Below, piece after piece: positions 25,516-34,238 of a stretch of DNA of 64,000 bases (position 1 is its first letter; the number at the start of each line of letters is the position of its first letter). The notes under the pieces are model-generated. The model saw nothing but the letters and a program-made list of their open reading frames with translations, did not search any database and was not told the origin of the DNA. Source of the DNA: Chthoniobacterales bacterium (lineage in GTDB: Bacteria > Verrucomicrobiota > Verrucomicrobiia > Chthoniobacterales > UBA10450); the NCBI GenBank assembly GCA_035274845.1, contig DATENU010000006.1:1-64000 (forward strand). Reading direction: 5' to 3'. Made by a program: the position numbers and the translations under genes.

Positions 25516-27369
25516 ATGAGCAAGCTAGGCCGGGTAGTCGAAGCGGTGGAGAAGTACAACGCGTTCGTTGAGAGCGAAGTGAAACGCGCGCGGACCGACA
25601 AAAAGTTCGGCGACGAGATGCTGAACCGCTGGAACGAGATCAAAGCCAAAATCCCTGTCGGCACCGCGCCCACCGGTTTGAAGTTGCCGCGGCTCGCCCT
25701 GCCGGAGATCGACGAAGCCGGAGACATCACCCGCTACCTGTTAGGCGACGGTTTGCCAGGCGAATTCCCGTTTCTGAATGGCGCCTATCGCGAAATGTAT
25801 CTCGAGCCGTTGCACCAGCCCGCGATGGAAACGGGCACCTACGAGAAGAACGGGCATGGCGCGAAGTCGAAACTCAATGGCAGCAAGAACGGCGCACGCA
25901 ACGGGACCGTGGCCAAACCGCAGGTGGCGGAAGAGCCGACGCGTTTGTTTTCCGGCCTGATGCTGGCGGAGGACACAAACGAGCGTTTCCATTTCCTCGG
26001 ACGCCATCAACGTTCCAAACGCCTGAGCACCGCTTTTGACGGCCCGACGCTTTACGGCATCGATTCCGATGCGCCAGGAATCCTGGGTAAAATCGGCGAG
26101 GGCGGGGTCGCGGTCGATACCGTGGAGGACATGGTCCGGCTTTATGACGGGTTCGATCTCGGCTCGCCGGATTTCTCCGCCTCAATGACGATCAGCGGCC
26201 CGGCGCCGATCATCATGGCGATGTATATCGCAGCCGCGAAACGCCGGTTCGGCCCCGGCGTTGTCCCGAAACTTCGCGGCACCATCCAGGCGGACATTTT
26301 CAAGGAAGTGCAGGCGCAAAACGAAACCATCTTCCCGGTCGAAGCGTCGCTCCGGTTCCTGACCGACATGATGGAATTCACTACCCGCGAGATGCCGCGC
26401 TGGTATCCGGTTTCCATCAGCGGTTATCACATCGGCGAAGCGGGCTCGACGCCGGTCCAGCAAGCGGCTTACACGCTGTCGAACGGTTTCGCTTACGCCG
26501 AAATGATGGCGGCCCGCGGAATCTCCGTCGATGACTTCGGCCCGCGGCTCTCCTTCTTCCTCGATTGCGGGTTGGACGTCGAATACATCGCGCTCACTCG
26601 CGTGTCCCGGCGGATCTGGGCGATCGGGATGCGGGACGCGTTCGGCGCCGGTCACAAGGCGCAGATGTTCAAAGTGCACACCCAGACGAGCGGCCGCTCG
26701 CTCGTGGCGGCGGAGTTCAAGAACAACCTCACCCGCACCGCCGCTGAGCTGATGCTTTCCTACATGAACGGCACAAACTCCTGCCACTCGAACAGCGCCG
26801 ACGAGCCGTTCACGACCCCGAGCGAAGAATGGATCCGCCTCGCCGCGCACGGCCAGGCCATCCTTCTGGATGAGTCCGGCATTTTCAAACACACCATGAA
26901 CATGCTGAGCGGTTCTCCTGGAATGAAGGCCGTCGAACGAGCGGTCGAAGCCGCAATCCTGGAGGAATTTCGCGAAATCGAGCGGCTCGGGGGCGTGATG
27001 GGGGCGGTGGAAAATCGTTACCAGCGCAGCCAGATCCAGACCGCGGCCCATCGTTACGAGCAGCAGATTTACAATGGCGTCCGTCCGATCATCGCCCTGA
27101 ATAAGTACCGCAACGACAGCGAAGAAATGCCGGAATTCGAGCTGGCCCGCACGCCGCGGGCCAGGCAGCAATTGCAAGTCGATCGGTTGAAGCAGTTCAA
27201 GAAAAAGAATGCCGCCAAGGCGGAGAAAGCGCTCGAGAAACTGGCCGCGGTCGTGGAGACCGACGAGAATTGTTTCCCGGCCCTCCTCGAAGCAGTGGAG
27301 GTTTGCTCGTTAGGCCAGATCAGCGAACGGCTCCAGGAAGTCGTCGGACGTTTTCGTCCGATGGTGTAG
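25516..27369 (+). CDS. Acyl-CoA mutase catalytic subunit (IcmF/methylmalonyl-CoA mutase type)
   Basis: A 617-residue TIM-barrel mutase without a B12 domain of its own. Family signatures: SMTISGPAPIIMAMYIAAA, LRGTIQADIFKEVQAQN, YPVSISGYHIGEAGSTPVQQ with the active-site histidine, and FKVHTQTSGRSL. It performs B12-radical carbon-skeleton rearrangement of an acyl-CoA; the order of the neighbouring genes suggests an IcmF-like (isobutyryl/n-butyryl) rather than a methylmalonyl specificity, but I cannot decide. I take the ATG at 25516 (MSKLGRV); a GGCGGAG lies a little upstream. A variable Asn/Lys/Gly-rich stretch sits at about 110-140. The B12-binding partner is the gene just upstream. Confidence 0.9.
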   Translation: MSKLGRVVEAVEKYNAFVESEVKRARTDKKFGDEMLNRWNEIKAKIPVGTAPTGLKLPRLALPEIDEAGDITRYLLGDGLPGEFPFLNGAYREMYLEPLHQPAMETGTYEKNGHGAKSKLNGSKNGARNGTVAKPQVAEEPTRLFSGLMLAEDTNERFHFLGRHQRSKRLSTAFDGPTLYGIDSDAPGILGKIGEGGVAVDTVEDMVRLYDGFDLGSPDFSASMTISGPAPIIMAMYIAAAKRRFGPGVVPKLRGTIQADIFKEVQAQNETIFPVEASLRFLTDMMEFTTREMPRWYPVSISGYHIGEAGSTPVQQAAYTLSNGFAYAEMMAARGISVDDFGPRLSFFLDCGLDVEYIALTRVSRRIWAIGMRDAFGAGHKAQMFKVHTQTSGRSLVAAEFKNNLTRTAAELMLSYMNGTNSCHSNSADEPFTTPSEEWIRLAAHGQAILLDESGIFKHTMNMLSGSPGMKAVERAVEAAILEEFREIERLGGVMGAVENRYQRSQIQTAAHRYEQQIYNGVRPIIALNKYRNDSEEMPEFELARTPRARQQLQVDRLKQFKKKNAAKAEKALEKLAAVVETDENCFPALLEAVEVCSLGQISERLQEVVGRFRPMV

Positions 27370-27447
27370 CGCGCTCTCGATGGCCGGATAGGGACTCATC
27401 CTACGCTATCGCCGTAACGTGCAAGATTGTCGATTTTGACCGGCCCG

Positions 27448-28899
27448 TCATGGGCATGACGTTAGTTCCGATGGGGCCAGGCCCGATGGTTTCAATGCCT
27501 TGGTGATTGCGTCCACCGTATCCTTCCACGATCTCGGAGGTTTTCCCGGTAGTGGGTTCTCGGTTTCCAGGTCGAGGAATTTCTTCGTGCCACAGAGAGA
27601 AACTGGCTCCAGACGGGCGTTTGGAGCTACGCCTTGCATGAGGTCCTCGTCGCCATACATCGGGCGTCCCCCGACAACGACAAGTCTGATATCGGTAGGC
27701 CGAGCGTTCAGCAACGCTCGATATGGATCCGTCTGTTGACTGCCAACGACGAGAAGATCGGCGAAGTAACCGGGCTTCAAGCTCCCGACCTTGTCGTCCA
27801 GCCTGGCCAATTTCGCGGGATTGACGGTGACCATCTCGACCAATTCGGCGTCAGTGAACACTCTGGGATTTTGCCCGGCGTTCCACACCGCGGCATAATT
27901 CAATTCCTCCAGAGTCCCGTCACTGCCAGACGGACTCCAGTCGGGCGCTAAAGCGATTTTGACCTGGCTCTGCTTTGCTGCACGCACGTCCGTGGTCTCG
28001 CCATACAGTTCGATGTTGCTGCGGGGAGACCAGATCAACCCGACTTGGGCCTTTGCCATTTCGACGAACTCAGGCTGACGGAGAGCGACGCCGTGGATGA
28101 TGGAGACGCCGGCCCGGACAAAGCCGCGGGCCCTGAACATGCGGAACTCCCGCGCGGCGCTCGCGTCGTTGGATTTTCCTTCCGCGAGATGAACCACCAA
28201 GGCATAATGTTGCTGAGGATCGGCCAGGTTATCGTTTATTTTTTTTACATCATCGTTCGTGAGCTCGAGAGGAAATACTGCGTTCCTTAATTCCTCCTCT
28301 TTGCCGGCAGGATACATTCCCGAGTAGGAGTTCAAATTCCTGGCCAACCCTTTGATGCACGGGTCGACCTTGGGATCGCCCAGGCTGTCGACTACGGAAG
28401 TCGCTCCGCCGACGATAGCTTTTACTTCGCCGTATCGGTTAGCATCGCAGGCCAGCTCTTCCTGGGCCGGCGGGCGCGTGGGAGAGGGCGATGGATTTGA
28501 GACGACCTGGTCGTGGGGAGTCCTTAGGGCCAGGGAGTATTCGGGGATTTGCTGCCATTCGTATCGATTGGCAAACTTTTGGCCTGGTTTCCAGCGCGGC
28601 AGGAAATTCCAAGTGATGTGATCGTGAAGATCAATCAGGCCCGGATAGATAAGCGCTTTCGTTTCAATGACCTTGGTCCCGTTGGGAAGCGGTATGTCTT
28701 TTCCCATCGCCTGGATCTTGTCGCCGACCACAAGAATGGCTCCGTCTTCGACGATCTCGGTCGGGGTAACAAGAGTTCCTTTGAGAGCATATCCGCCGGA
28801 ATTGCTGTTATTATCAGCAGCCGCGGCCTGAAGGCAGGCCGAGATCACAGTTAAGGAGCAAAAAAAGATGCGCCGGCGCAGCAGAAATATGATTTTCAT
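27448..28899 (-). CDS. Secreted metal-dependent amidohydrolase
   Basis: A 483-residue exported enzyme (signal peptide about 1-27, IFFCSLTVISACLQAAAA). Unlike the two homologues at 18242-22689 it keeps the metal site: IYPGLIDLHDHITW with HDH near residue 93, further histidines in ALVVHLAEG and SIIHGVALR, and the catalytic aspartate in LAPDWSPSGSDG. The group includes deaminases and chlorohydrolases; the substrate is unknown. It is convergent with the mutase gene, with 78 bp between. Confidence 0.88.
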   Translation of the reverse strand: MKIIFLLRRRIFFCSLTVISACLQAAAADNNSNSGGYALKGTLVTPTEIVEDGAILVVGDKIQAMGKDIPLPNGTKVIETKALIYPGLIDLHDHITWNFLPRWKPGQKFANRYEWQQIPEYSLALRTPHDQVVSNPSPSPTRPPAQEELACDANRYGEVKAIVGGATSVVDSLGDPKVDPCIKGLARNLNSYSGMYPAGKEEELRNAVFPLELTNDDVKKINDNLADPQQHYALVVHLAEGKSNDASAAREFRMFRARGFVRAGVSIIHGVALRQPEFVEMAKAQVGLIWSPRSNIELYGETTDVRAAKQSQVKIALAPDWSPSGSDGTLEELNYAAVWNAGQNPRVFTDAELVEMVTVNPAKLARLDDKVGSLKPGYFADLLVVGSQQTDPYRALLNARPTDIRLVVVGGRPMYGDEDLMQGVAPNARLEPVSLCGTKKFLDLETENPLPGKPPRSWKDTVDAITKALKPSGLAPSELTSCP

Positions 28900-29030
28900 A
28901 GTTCCTCCGATCCAAAGGAGCGTGGAGAAAAGTTGACGCCCCTCAACATATCAAGCAGAACCTGATCGTCTTCATGATAGCGCGTTTGATAACGCCTTCG
29001 CCTCGTAGCGAACTCCTCCACATTCAGGAA

Positions 29031-29462
29031 TTACTTTTTCCCCGCTGATTTCAGGCGCATGCTGTCACGGTAGAAAGCCGCCGCGCGCGGGTCGGCCACG
29101 TGAGTTGCCTTCATCGAGACAATTATGTCGTTGCCGGCGCGCTTGATTGTTCCCGTGCCGGAATTTCCGAAGCTGTCTTCGAACTTGAAGGTCAGCATGT
29201 CTTTGCCGGAAGCCTTCGCCGGACCCTGGCCTTCCGGCGCGGCGCCATGGCCATCGTTGTTGGCGGCGTCGAAGGAAACCTGAATGGCGCCTCCTGATTG
29301 CTCGATCGTCAGCTGAAAGACGGCTTTGCCGCCCATGAAATTCTTGTCGGCATATTGACCGGCCCAACTGGGATCGGCGGCCCGGGCGGAGAATGTGGCC
29401 ATGACCGAAAGGAAAAGAACGCTGAGCGAATATCGGAATGCGAATGAGAGCGGCGTGTTCAT
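29031..29462 (-). CDS. Small secreted hypothetical protein
   Basis: 143 residues with a clear signal peptide (LSVLFLSVMATFSARA, cleavage about residue 28). The mature part is beta-rich (WAGQYADKNFMGGKAVFQLT) and resembles small lipocalin-like or extracellular binding domains, but I recognise no family. It stands alone between an amidohydrolase and a padR gene on the same strand. Confidence 0.65.
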   Translation of the reverse strand: MNTPLSFAFRYSLSVLFLSVMATFSARAADPSWAGQYADKNFMGGKAVFQLTIEQSGGAIQVSFDAANNDGHGAAPEGQGPAKASGKDMLTFKFEDSFGNSGTGTIKRAGNDIIVSMKATHVADPRAAAFYRDSMRLKSAGKK

Positions 29463-29550
29463 GCGCAGAATATCCTCCGAATAGGAGTCCGTTGCCAGCG
29501 TGAATGAACGGTCTTGCGCGGTCCCGTCCTCTTTGGGACGCCACGCGCCG

Positions 29551-30132
29551 CTACCTTTTCTTCTTTACGCGGCGGCTCCTATGGTCTCGATCCATTTTCT
29601 TCAACTTCTGCTCGCTTTGATCGCACCATTTGACCAGGGCCCCGCTCACTTCCTTTCCATAGTGAAGAGTCATGAGCCAATAGGGTGAGTTTGGATCTCC
29701 GGCATATTTGGATCGGATGCCTTTTTCAAGGACCTGGTATTTCTCGAGCAGTTCGAGCTGGATTTCCCGGAACTGTTCGACGTGTTTCAGATTGGTCGTG
29801 GCGGGAACCTCTTCGCCAAAAAACAGTTTCAACAGAAACTCGTTGCGCTGCACTTTGGGGACGGCGCCTTTGCTCAACCACTCCCGCAGTTCCGCGCGCC
29901 CGCGGGCGGTCAACTCGTAGACGTGGCGATCGGGCTTACCCGATTGGCGCTCGACGGTTTTGTCTACCAGCTTTTCGGAGACCAAGCGCTTCAGGATGGG
30001 ATAAATTTGGCCGTAGCTCTCGCTCCAAAAATTGCTGATGCTTTCTTCGATCCCCTTCTTGATGTCGTAGCCGGACATGGGGCAGATGCTGAGCATTCCC
30101 AGGATGGCGTAGCGGCTTTTGGTTTCTTTCAT
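29551..30132 (-). CDS. PadR-family transcriptional regulator
   Basis: 193 residues: the PadR winged helix (SRYAILGMLSICPMSGYDIK, then QIYPILKRLVSEKLV and the wing KPDRHVYELTARGRAELREW) and a C-terminal helical dimerisation domain (Vir_act_alpha_C type). It is divergent from the membrane-protein gene at 30198. The gap contains a palindrome with arms GATATAT and ATATATC placed between a -35 and a -10, so it very likely represses that gene and perhaps itself. The effector is unknown. Confidence 0.93.
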   Translation of the reverse strand: MKETKSRYAILGMLSICPMSGYDIKKGIEESISNFWSESYGQIYPILKRLVSEKLVDKTVERQSGKPDRHVYELTARGRAELREWLSKGAVPKVQRNEFLLKLFFGEEVPATTNLKHVEQFREIQLELLEKYQVLEKGIRSKYAGDPNSPYWLMTLHYGKEVSGALVKWCDQSEQKLKKMDRDHRSRRVKKKR

Positions 30133-30135
30133 GTA

Positions 30136-30165
30136 TTGACAGGATATATATCTAACTGATATATC
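30136..30165 (+). promoter_or_regulatory. Promoter with PadR-type operator
   Basis: TTGACA at 30136-30141 and TATATC at 30160-30165 form a strong sigma70-like promoter (18 bp spacing) for the plus-strand gene. An inverted repeat GATATAT (30143-30149), 9-bp spacer, ATATATC (30159-30165) fills the spacer and covers the -10, the position expected of a repressor site. The start of padR is only a few bases away on the other strand. Confidence 0.75.
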
Positions 30166-30197
30166 GGGAGTCGAGCCACCGAGAGGAGTTTTGCATC

Positions 30198-30875
30198 ATG
30201 GATAGTCTTCCCGTATTCAGCCTCGCGCGCGCGGTCCACATCTTTTTCGGCAGTATTGCTTTGTTTGTCGCTCCAGCCGCCATGCTCACGCGCAAAGGGG
30301 GCCTCTCCCATCGGCGCTGGGGCAAGATCTATTTCTGCTCGATGGCTGGCGTCGCCGTGACCGCCGTGGTCATGTCCTTCATTCGTTCCGGGCTGTTTTT
30401 TGTTCTCCTCGCGCTCTTTAGTTTTTACCTGGCTTTCACCGGTTACCGGATCTTGTACCGGAAGACACCGCAACAAGGCGCGACCGGGATCGATTGGGCG
30501 GCGGTTTCCATGGTGCTCTTCGGCAGTGTTTCGCTGGTGGTTTACGGCGGTTGTCTGATGCTGACGTCGAACTTCGGGACTGTCGCTATCGTATTTGGGA
30601 TTATCGGACTGTACTTTGGAGTCACGGACGTCCGCGCGTTTTATCACCCGCCGACTGACAAACAGGCCTGGTGGTTCACACATATGAGGAGAATGCTCGC
30701 CGCTTACATCGCCACGGTCACGGCGTTTTCCGTCGTGAACTTTCACTTTCTGCCGCCCATCGCGCGCTGGCTCTGGCCCACTGCCATTGGGACGCTGGGT
30801 ATCATTCTCTGGGTGGGATATTATGAAAGGCGGTTCGCGCGCGCCCGCGCTCCAAGCGGTGCGGTCGGGCCCTGA
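30198..30875 (+). CDS. Multi-pass membrane protein under PadR control
   Basis: 225 residues with about seven hydrophobic helices, starting MDSLPVFSLARAVHIFFGS. It is reminiscent of DUF2306-like membrane proteins, including a conserved early histidine and the phrase HRRWGKIYF, but I am not sure of the family. Its promoter carries the likely PadR operator, so it is probably induced by a small molecule, as PadR targets often are. A GAGTCGAGCCACCGA string occurs both upstream (30169 region) and just after its stop. Confidence 0.72.
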   Translation: MDSLPVFSLARAVHIFFGSIALFVAPAAMLTRKGGLSHRRWGKIYFCSMAGVAVTAVVMSFIRSGLFFVLLALFSFYLAFTGYRILYRKTPQQGATGIDWAAVSMVLFGSVSLVVYGGCLMLTSNFGTVAIVFGIIGLYFGVTDVRAFYHPPTDKQAWWFTHMRRMLAAYIATVTAFSVVNFHFLPPIARWLWPTAIGTLGIILWVGYYERRFARARAPSGAVGP

Positions 30876-30902
30876 GTCGAGCCACCGACTGGGATTCCAA
30901 TT

Positions 30903-32324
30903 GTGAGCCTGATGGCGCGCGCGCTATGCTCCGCGCCAATGGTTTTGTTGCCGCCAACCGGCGGAGAAAGCGCGCGCTCCCAAATTGCGTGGCGGCTCCT
31001 GCCTTTTCTTTTTCTTCTCTACGTCGCGAACTTTCTTGATCGCACCAGCATTGCCTACGCGACCCTCGGGATGGAAGGAGACCTGGGCCTGAGCGACTCG
31101 GTTTTCGGCACGGCCAGTGGAATTTTCTTCCTTGGATATCTTGGTTTGCAAATCCCCGGGGCACTTCTGGTCGAACGCTGGAGCGCCAGGCTTCTCCTGG
31201 CGATAACCCTGATCACCTGGGGAGGCCTGACAGCATTGACCGGTTTTGTGCGAACTCCGGCGGAGCTTTACGGGGCGCGTTTCCTTCTTGGCGCCGCGGA
31301 GGCAGGGTTTTTCCCCGGCAGTATTGTCTATCTTTCCCACTGGTTCATTTATCGGGACAGGGCCAAGGCGGTCGCGCTGTTCATGGCCGCGGTTCCGGTA
31401 GCTTCCATTCTGGGCGGGCCTCTGGCAGGCGCGATTCTCGGCGTTCATTGGCTCGGAACTCCCGGATGGCGCTGGCTGTTCTTTCTGGAAGGGATTCCGG
31501 CCGTTTTGTTGGGAATCGCGACCCTGTTTGTTTTGCCCGACCGGCCTGAAGAAGCGCGCTGGCTGCGGGCGGATCAACGCGATTGGCTGGCGGCCCGCCT
31601 CGCGGAAGAGCGGCAGGGGAAGGCGCAGGCAGAGCGAATGACAGCCTGGCAGGCGCTCAGGCAGCCGTCCGTGGTGTTGCTCACAGTAGGCCTCTTCTTT
31701 TGTTATTCGGGGGGATACGCCTTTTGGTTTTGGATGCCCACCTTCCTCCAGCGCCTCACCGGCTGGACTGATGTGCAACGCATTGGCTGGATCGGCGCGA
31801 TTCCTTTTGTCGCCGGGCTCATCGGAATGTTGTTGGTGGGCTGGAACTCGGACCGGACCCACGAGCGGCGCTGGCATTTCGCCATTCCCCAATTGACCGC
31901 GGCGCTGGCGCTGGGGGCGTGGTTTCTTGTTCCGCATTCAGACGTGTTGCTTATCGTGATATTTGCTTTGATCGGTTTCGGCACGACCGCTTATCTGCCC
32001 GCGTTTTGGTCGCTTCCCTCTTCCTTTCTGACCAGCTCGGCAGCTGCGGCGACGATCGGCTTCATCAATTGCATCGCCAGCATCGGCGGATTCGTCGGGC
32101 CGAAAGTGGTCGGGGACCTGAGTCAGGCCACCGGTTCATTCAGCACGCCGTTCTTGTTCATGATCGCGTGTTGGACGATCGCGGCGGTGTTGGTGCTCGC
32201 CTGCCCGCGCCGGCTACAGCGGATACGAGAGGGTCGCCCCGAGAATGGTGACGAGCAGCAGCACGACGGGCACGAGCACGAGAAAGACGACAAAGGTGTA
32301 GCCCATGACATCGCGCGCGCGTAG
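30903..32324 (+). CDS. MFS transporter, ACS (anion:cation symporter) type
   Basis: A 12-helix major facilitator of about 470 residues. Typical signs are FLLYVANFLDRTSIAYA at helix 1, the G-x-x-x-D/E-R-x-G-like loop after helix 2 (VERWSARLL), and RFLLGAAEAGFFPG, which is characteristic of the ACS family (organic acid/phthalate/tartrate carriers). The frame starts GTG at 30903; ATGs at 30912 and 30939 are alternatives. The last 35 residues (GDEQQHDGHEHEKDDKG) are charged and lie on top of the 3' end of the convergent atoE-like gene (111-bp overlap), so the natural end was probably earlier. Confidence 0.88.
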   Translation: MSLMARALCSAPMVLLPPTGGESARSQIAWRLLPFLFLLYVANFLDRTSIAYATLGMEGDLGLSDSVFGTASGIFFLGYLGLQIPGALLVERWSARLLLAITLITWGGLTALTGFVRTPAELYGARFLLGAAEAGFFPGSIVYLSHWFIYRDRAKAVALFMAAVPVASILGGPLAGAILGVHWLGTPGWRWLFFLEGIPAVLLGIATLFVLPDRPEEARWLRADQRDWLAARLAEERQGKAQAERMTAWQALRQPSVVLLTVGLFFCYSGGYAFWFWMPTFLQRLTGWTDVQRIGWIGAIPFVAGLIGMLLVGWNSDRTHERRWHFAIPQLTAALALGAWFLVPHSDVLLIVIFALIGFGTTAYLPAFWSLPSSFLTSSAAAATIGFINCIASIGGFVGPKVVGDLSQATGSFSTPFLFMIACWTIAAVLVLACPRRLQRIREGRPENGDEQQHDGHEHEKDDKGVAHDIARA

Positions 32325-33668
32325 GCCAAAAAGGCCGAGGATCGGCAGCATCCAGAAAGGCTGCACCAGGTTGGCGAGCGCTTCGCCGAGGTCGTAGGAA
32401 GCGACCACCCAACCGAGGTGCACCTTCAGTTCGTGCGCGGCCGCCATGACGTACGGCGCTTCGACGACCCATTTCGAGCCGCCTGACGGCACGAACACGC
32501 CCAGCACAGCGGAGTAAATCGCGACAATCGCGGGGAAGGTCTTCGCGTTCGAGATGCCGACGAATGCATGGGCGATCTGCTGGCTGAGATGGGTAGAAGT
32601 AATGATGCCCGCGATGCCGGCGTAAAACGGGAATTGAAGAATCACGCCCCACACCGCAGGCGTGGCGCTTTGCACGGCGTGCATGAGACGCGCCGGCGTT
32701 TTGTGGAGAAGAAAGCCGAGGAGCAGGAACGCGAGATTGACGGTGTTGAGATTGATCGCGTTCAGCGGCTCGCTGGCCTGCATGAAATAACGCACCAGAT
32801 AGGTGCCGCCGATCAGGACGATCAGCCAGTTGAGGATCGGCGATTGTTCGAGCCACTGGCCTGGCGTTCGGCGGGTTGGGGCCGGCGCTGCCATGACCTC
32901 GGACTCACCGAGAGCGATGCCGAGCAATTGCGCCGTTTTCGCGCGCCCAGCGGGCGGTGTCACCAGCCACATGACCGCCGTTACGAGCGCGATTTCGATC
33001 ACGACTGACACGATGCTTTGCCAAAGAAAAATCGTGTGCTGGAAAGAGATGATTCCTCCGGGGACGAGCCCGCCGGCCGCCACGATGTCGCGGATTTGTG
33101 GCTGGAGCGCCCCGGGGGTGGCCATCTGGAGCGCAGCCGATCCACTCAATCCCTGGGCCCAGACGCTCCCGATTCCGAGAAAACTGGCGGCGGCCAGAGC
33201 TCGGTAATCCACGCCGGCAACGCGGCGCGCGATCTCCTTTGCGAGAACGGCGCTGAAGATCAGGCTGAAACCCCAGTTCAACCACGAGCTCGCCATGGCG
33301 AAGAGCGCCACCAGCGCGACCGCGTTGCGCGGAGTCGTCGGCCAGGCGGCGAGCGCCCGGATGACCCGCCCGACCGGCGGCGAAGTCGCGAGAACGTGCC
33401 CCGTGATAATGATGAGCGCCATCTGGAGCGTGAACGGGATCAATTCCCAAAAGCCTTTGCCCCAGGCGTCGATCACCTGCGGCACCGTCGACGGCGTGCA
33501 GGCAACCCCCGCAACCACCACGATCACCGTCGCGATGAGCGCAAAGATAAACGCGTCCGGCACCCAGCGCTCCGTCCAATCCGTCATCGCCAGCGCGATC
33601 CGGGCAAGCAACCCCGGCTGCTCCTCGATATCCTTCGAGCTTCTTCTGGATATCGCTTCGTCCCGCAT
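32214..33668 (-). CDS. Short-chain fatty acid transporter, AtoE/TIGR00366 family
   Basis: A polytopic membrane protein of 484 residues. The N-terminal ALAMTDWTERWVPDAFIFAL, NWGFSLIFSAVLAKEIARRV, and the final SGGSKWVVEAPYVMAAA are family signatures of AtoE, the putative uptake system for acetoacetate and butyrate. I take MRDEAISRRS at 33668 as the start; the upstream part of the frame is not conserved. With the SCOT-type CoA-transferase at 34239 it forms an uptake-and-activation pair, interrupted by a toxin-antitoxin module. Confidence 0.88.
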   Translation of the reverse strand: MRDEAISRRSSKDIEEQPGLLARIALAMTDWTERWVPDAFIFALIATVIVVVAGVACTPSTVPQVIDAWGKGFWELIPFTLQMALIIITGHVLATSPPVGRVIRALAAWPTTPRNAVALVALFAMASSWLNWGFSLIFSAVLAKEIARRVAGVDYRALAAASFLGIGSVWAQGLSGSAALQMATPGALQPQIRDIVAAGGLVPGGIISFQHTIFLWQSIVSVVIEIALVTAVMWLVTPPAGRAKTAQLLGIALGESEVMAAPAPTRRTPGQWLEQSPILNWLIVLIGGTYLVRYFMQASEPLNAINLNTVNLAFLLLGFLLHKTPARLMHAVQSATPAVWGVILQFPFYAGIAGIITSTHLSQQIAHAFVGISNAKTFPAIVAIYSAVLGVFVPSGGSKWVVEAPYVMAAAHELKVHLGWVVASYDLGEALANLVQPFWMLPILGLFGLRARDVMGYTFVVFLVLVPVVLLLVTILGATLSYPL

Positions 33669-33709
33669 CAGACCGCAAGATTGCCCCCGCGCAGTGGCTC
33701 GCTCAACTT

Positions 33710-33976
33710 TTATGTCGGGAAGCGTTGATCGAACGCTTTGTGTGTTCCGATCCAGAACCAAAGCCAGTCGTCCCCGCGGCGTAACGCGACCGCCCGAACG
33801 TCCCGTGTTACCCGGACTGACCACGCGCGCGGATCAGCGCGCAGTCGCTCGAGACGAAGACTCGGATGGGCCGGGCTCGTGGTGAACAGCAGAAATGCTA
33901 TGCGTGCCGCGGATTGGATATCCGGCCGGAGTTCACGATAAAGCTGCCAAAATTCCGGCGCGACCCGCGAGATCAC
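33710..33976 (-). CDS. ParE/RelE-like toxin
   Basis: An 88-residue basic protein. The second half (LRADPRAWSVRVTRDVRAVA, ending WFWIGTHKAFDQRF) fits the RelE/ParE fold, including the C-terminal arginine/phenylalanine residues. Its ATG overlaps the antitoxin stop as ATGA, the standard order antitoxin then toxin. Whether it acts on ribosome-bound mRNA or on gyrase cannot be told from sequence. Confidence 0.78.
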   Translation of the reverse strand: MISRVAPEFWQLYRELRPDIQSAARIAFLLFTTSPAHPSLRLERLRADPRAWSVRVTRDVRAVALRRGDDWLWFWIGTHKAFDQRFPT

Positions 33977-34221
33977 GCGTGCAAGTCGAAATCCCCTTCA
34001 GCGACCTTCGGAAACGGGCGCGAATCGTGAGTAAGCTCCGCGTCATAGAGGTTGAGAAGTTCAGTCAGGGCTGGCCGCGGCTTATCGTCTTGCGTAATGC
34101 GTTCCCATTCGGAGTCGCCGGCAAATTCCGGAAATAACTGGGGGATGTGTTGAACTAGTTTGTCGCGCTCGGAGGGCGACAACGAGCGGATCGCATTCTC
34201 AATTTCTTGAGCGGTGCTCAC
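33973..34221 (-). CDS. Antitoxin of the ParE/RelE-like pair
   Basis: An 82-residue acidic protein (MSTAQEIENAIRSLSPSERD). The N-terminal helix-rich part resembles the addiction-module antitoxin group; the C-terminus (TELLNLYDAELTHDSRPFPK) would wrap the toxin. It lies 18 bp after the SCOT gene stop on the same strand, so it may be read from that promoter as well as its own. Confidence 0.72.
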   Translation of the reverse strand: MSTAQEIENAIRSLSPSERDKLVQHIPQLFPEFAGDSEWERITQDDKPRPALTELLNLYDAELTHDSRPFPKVAEGDFDLHA

Positions 34222-34238
34222 GTCGTAAGTTTAGAACT

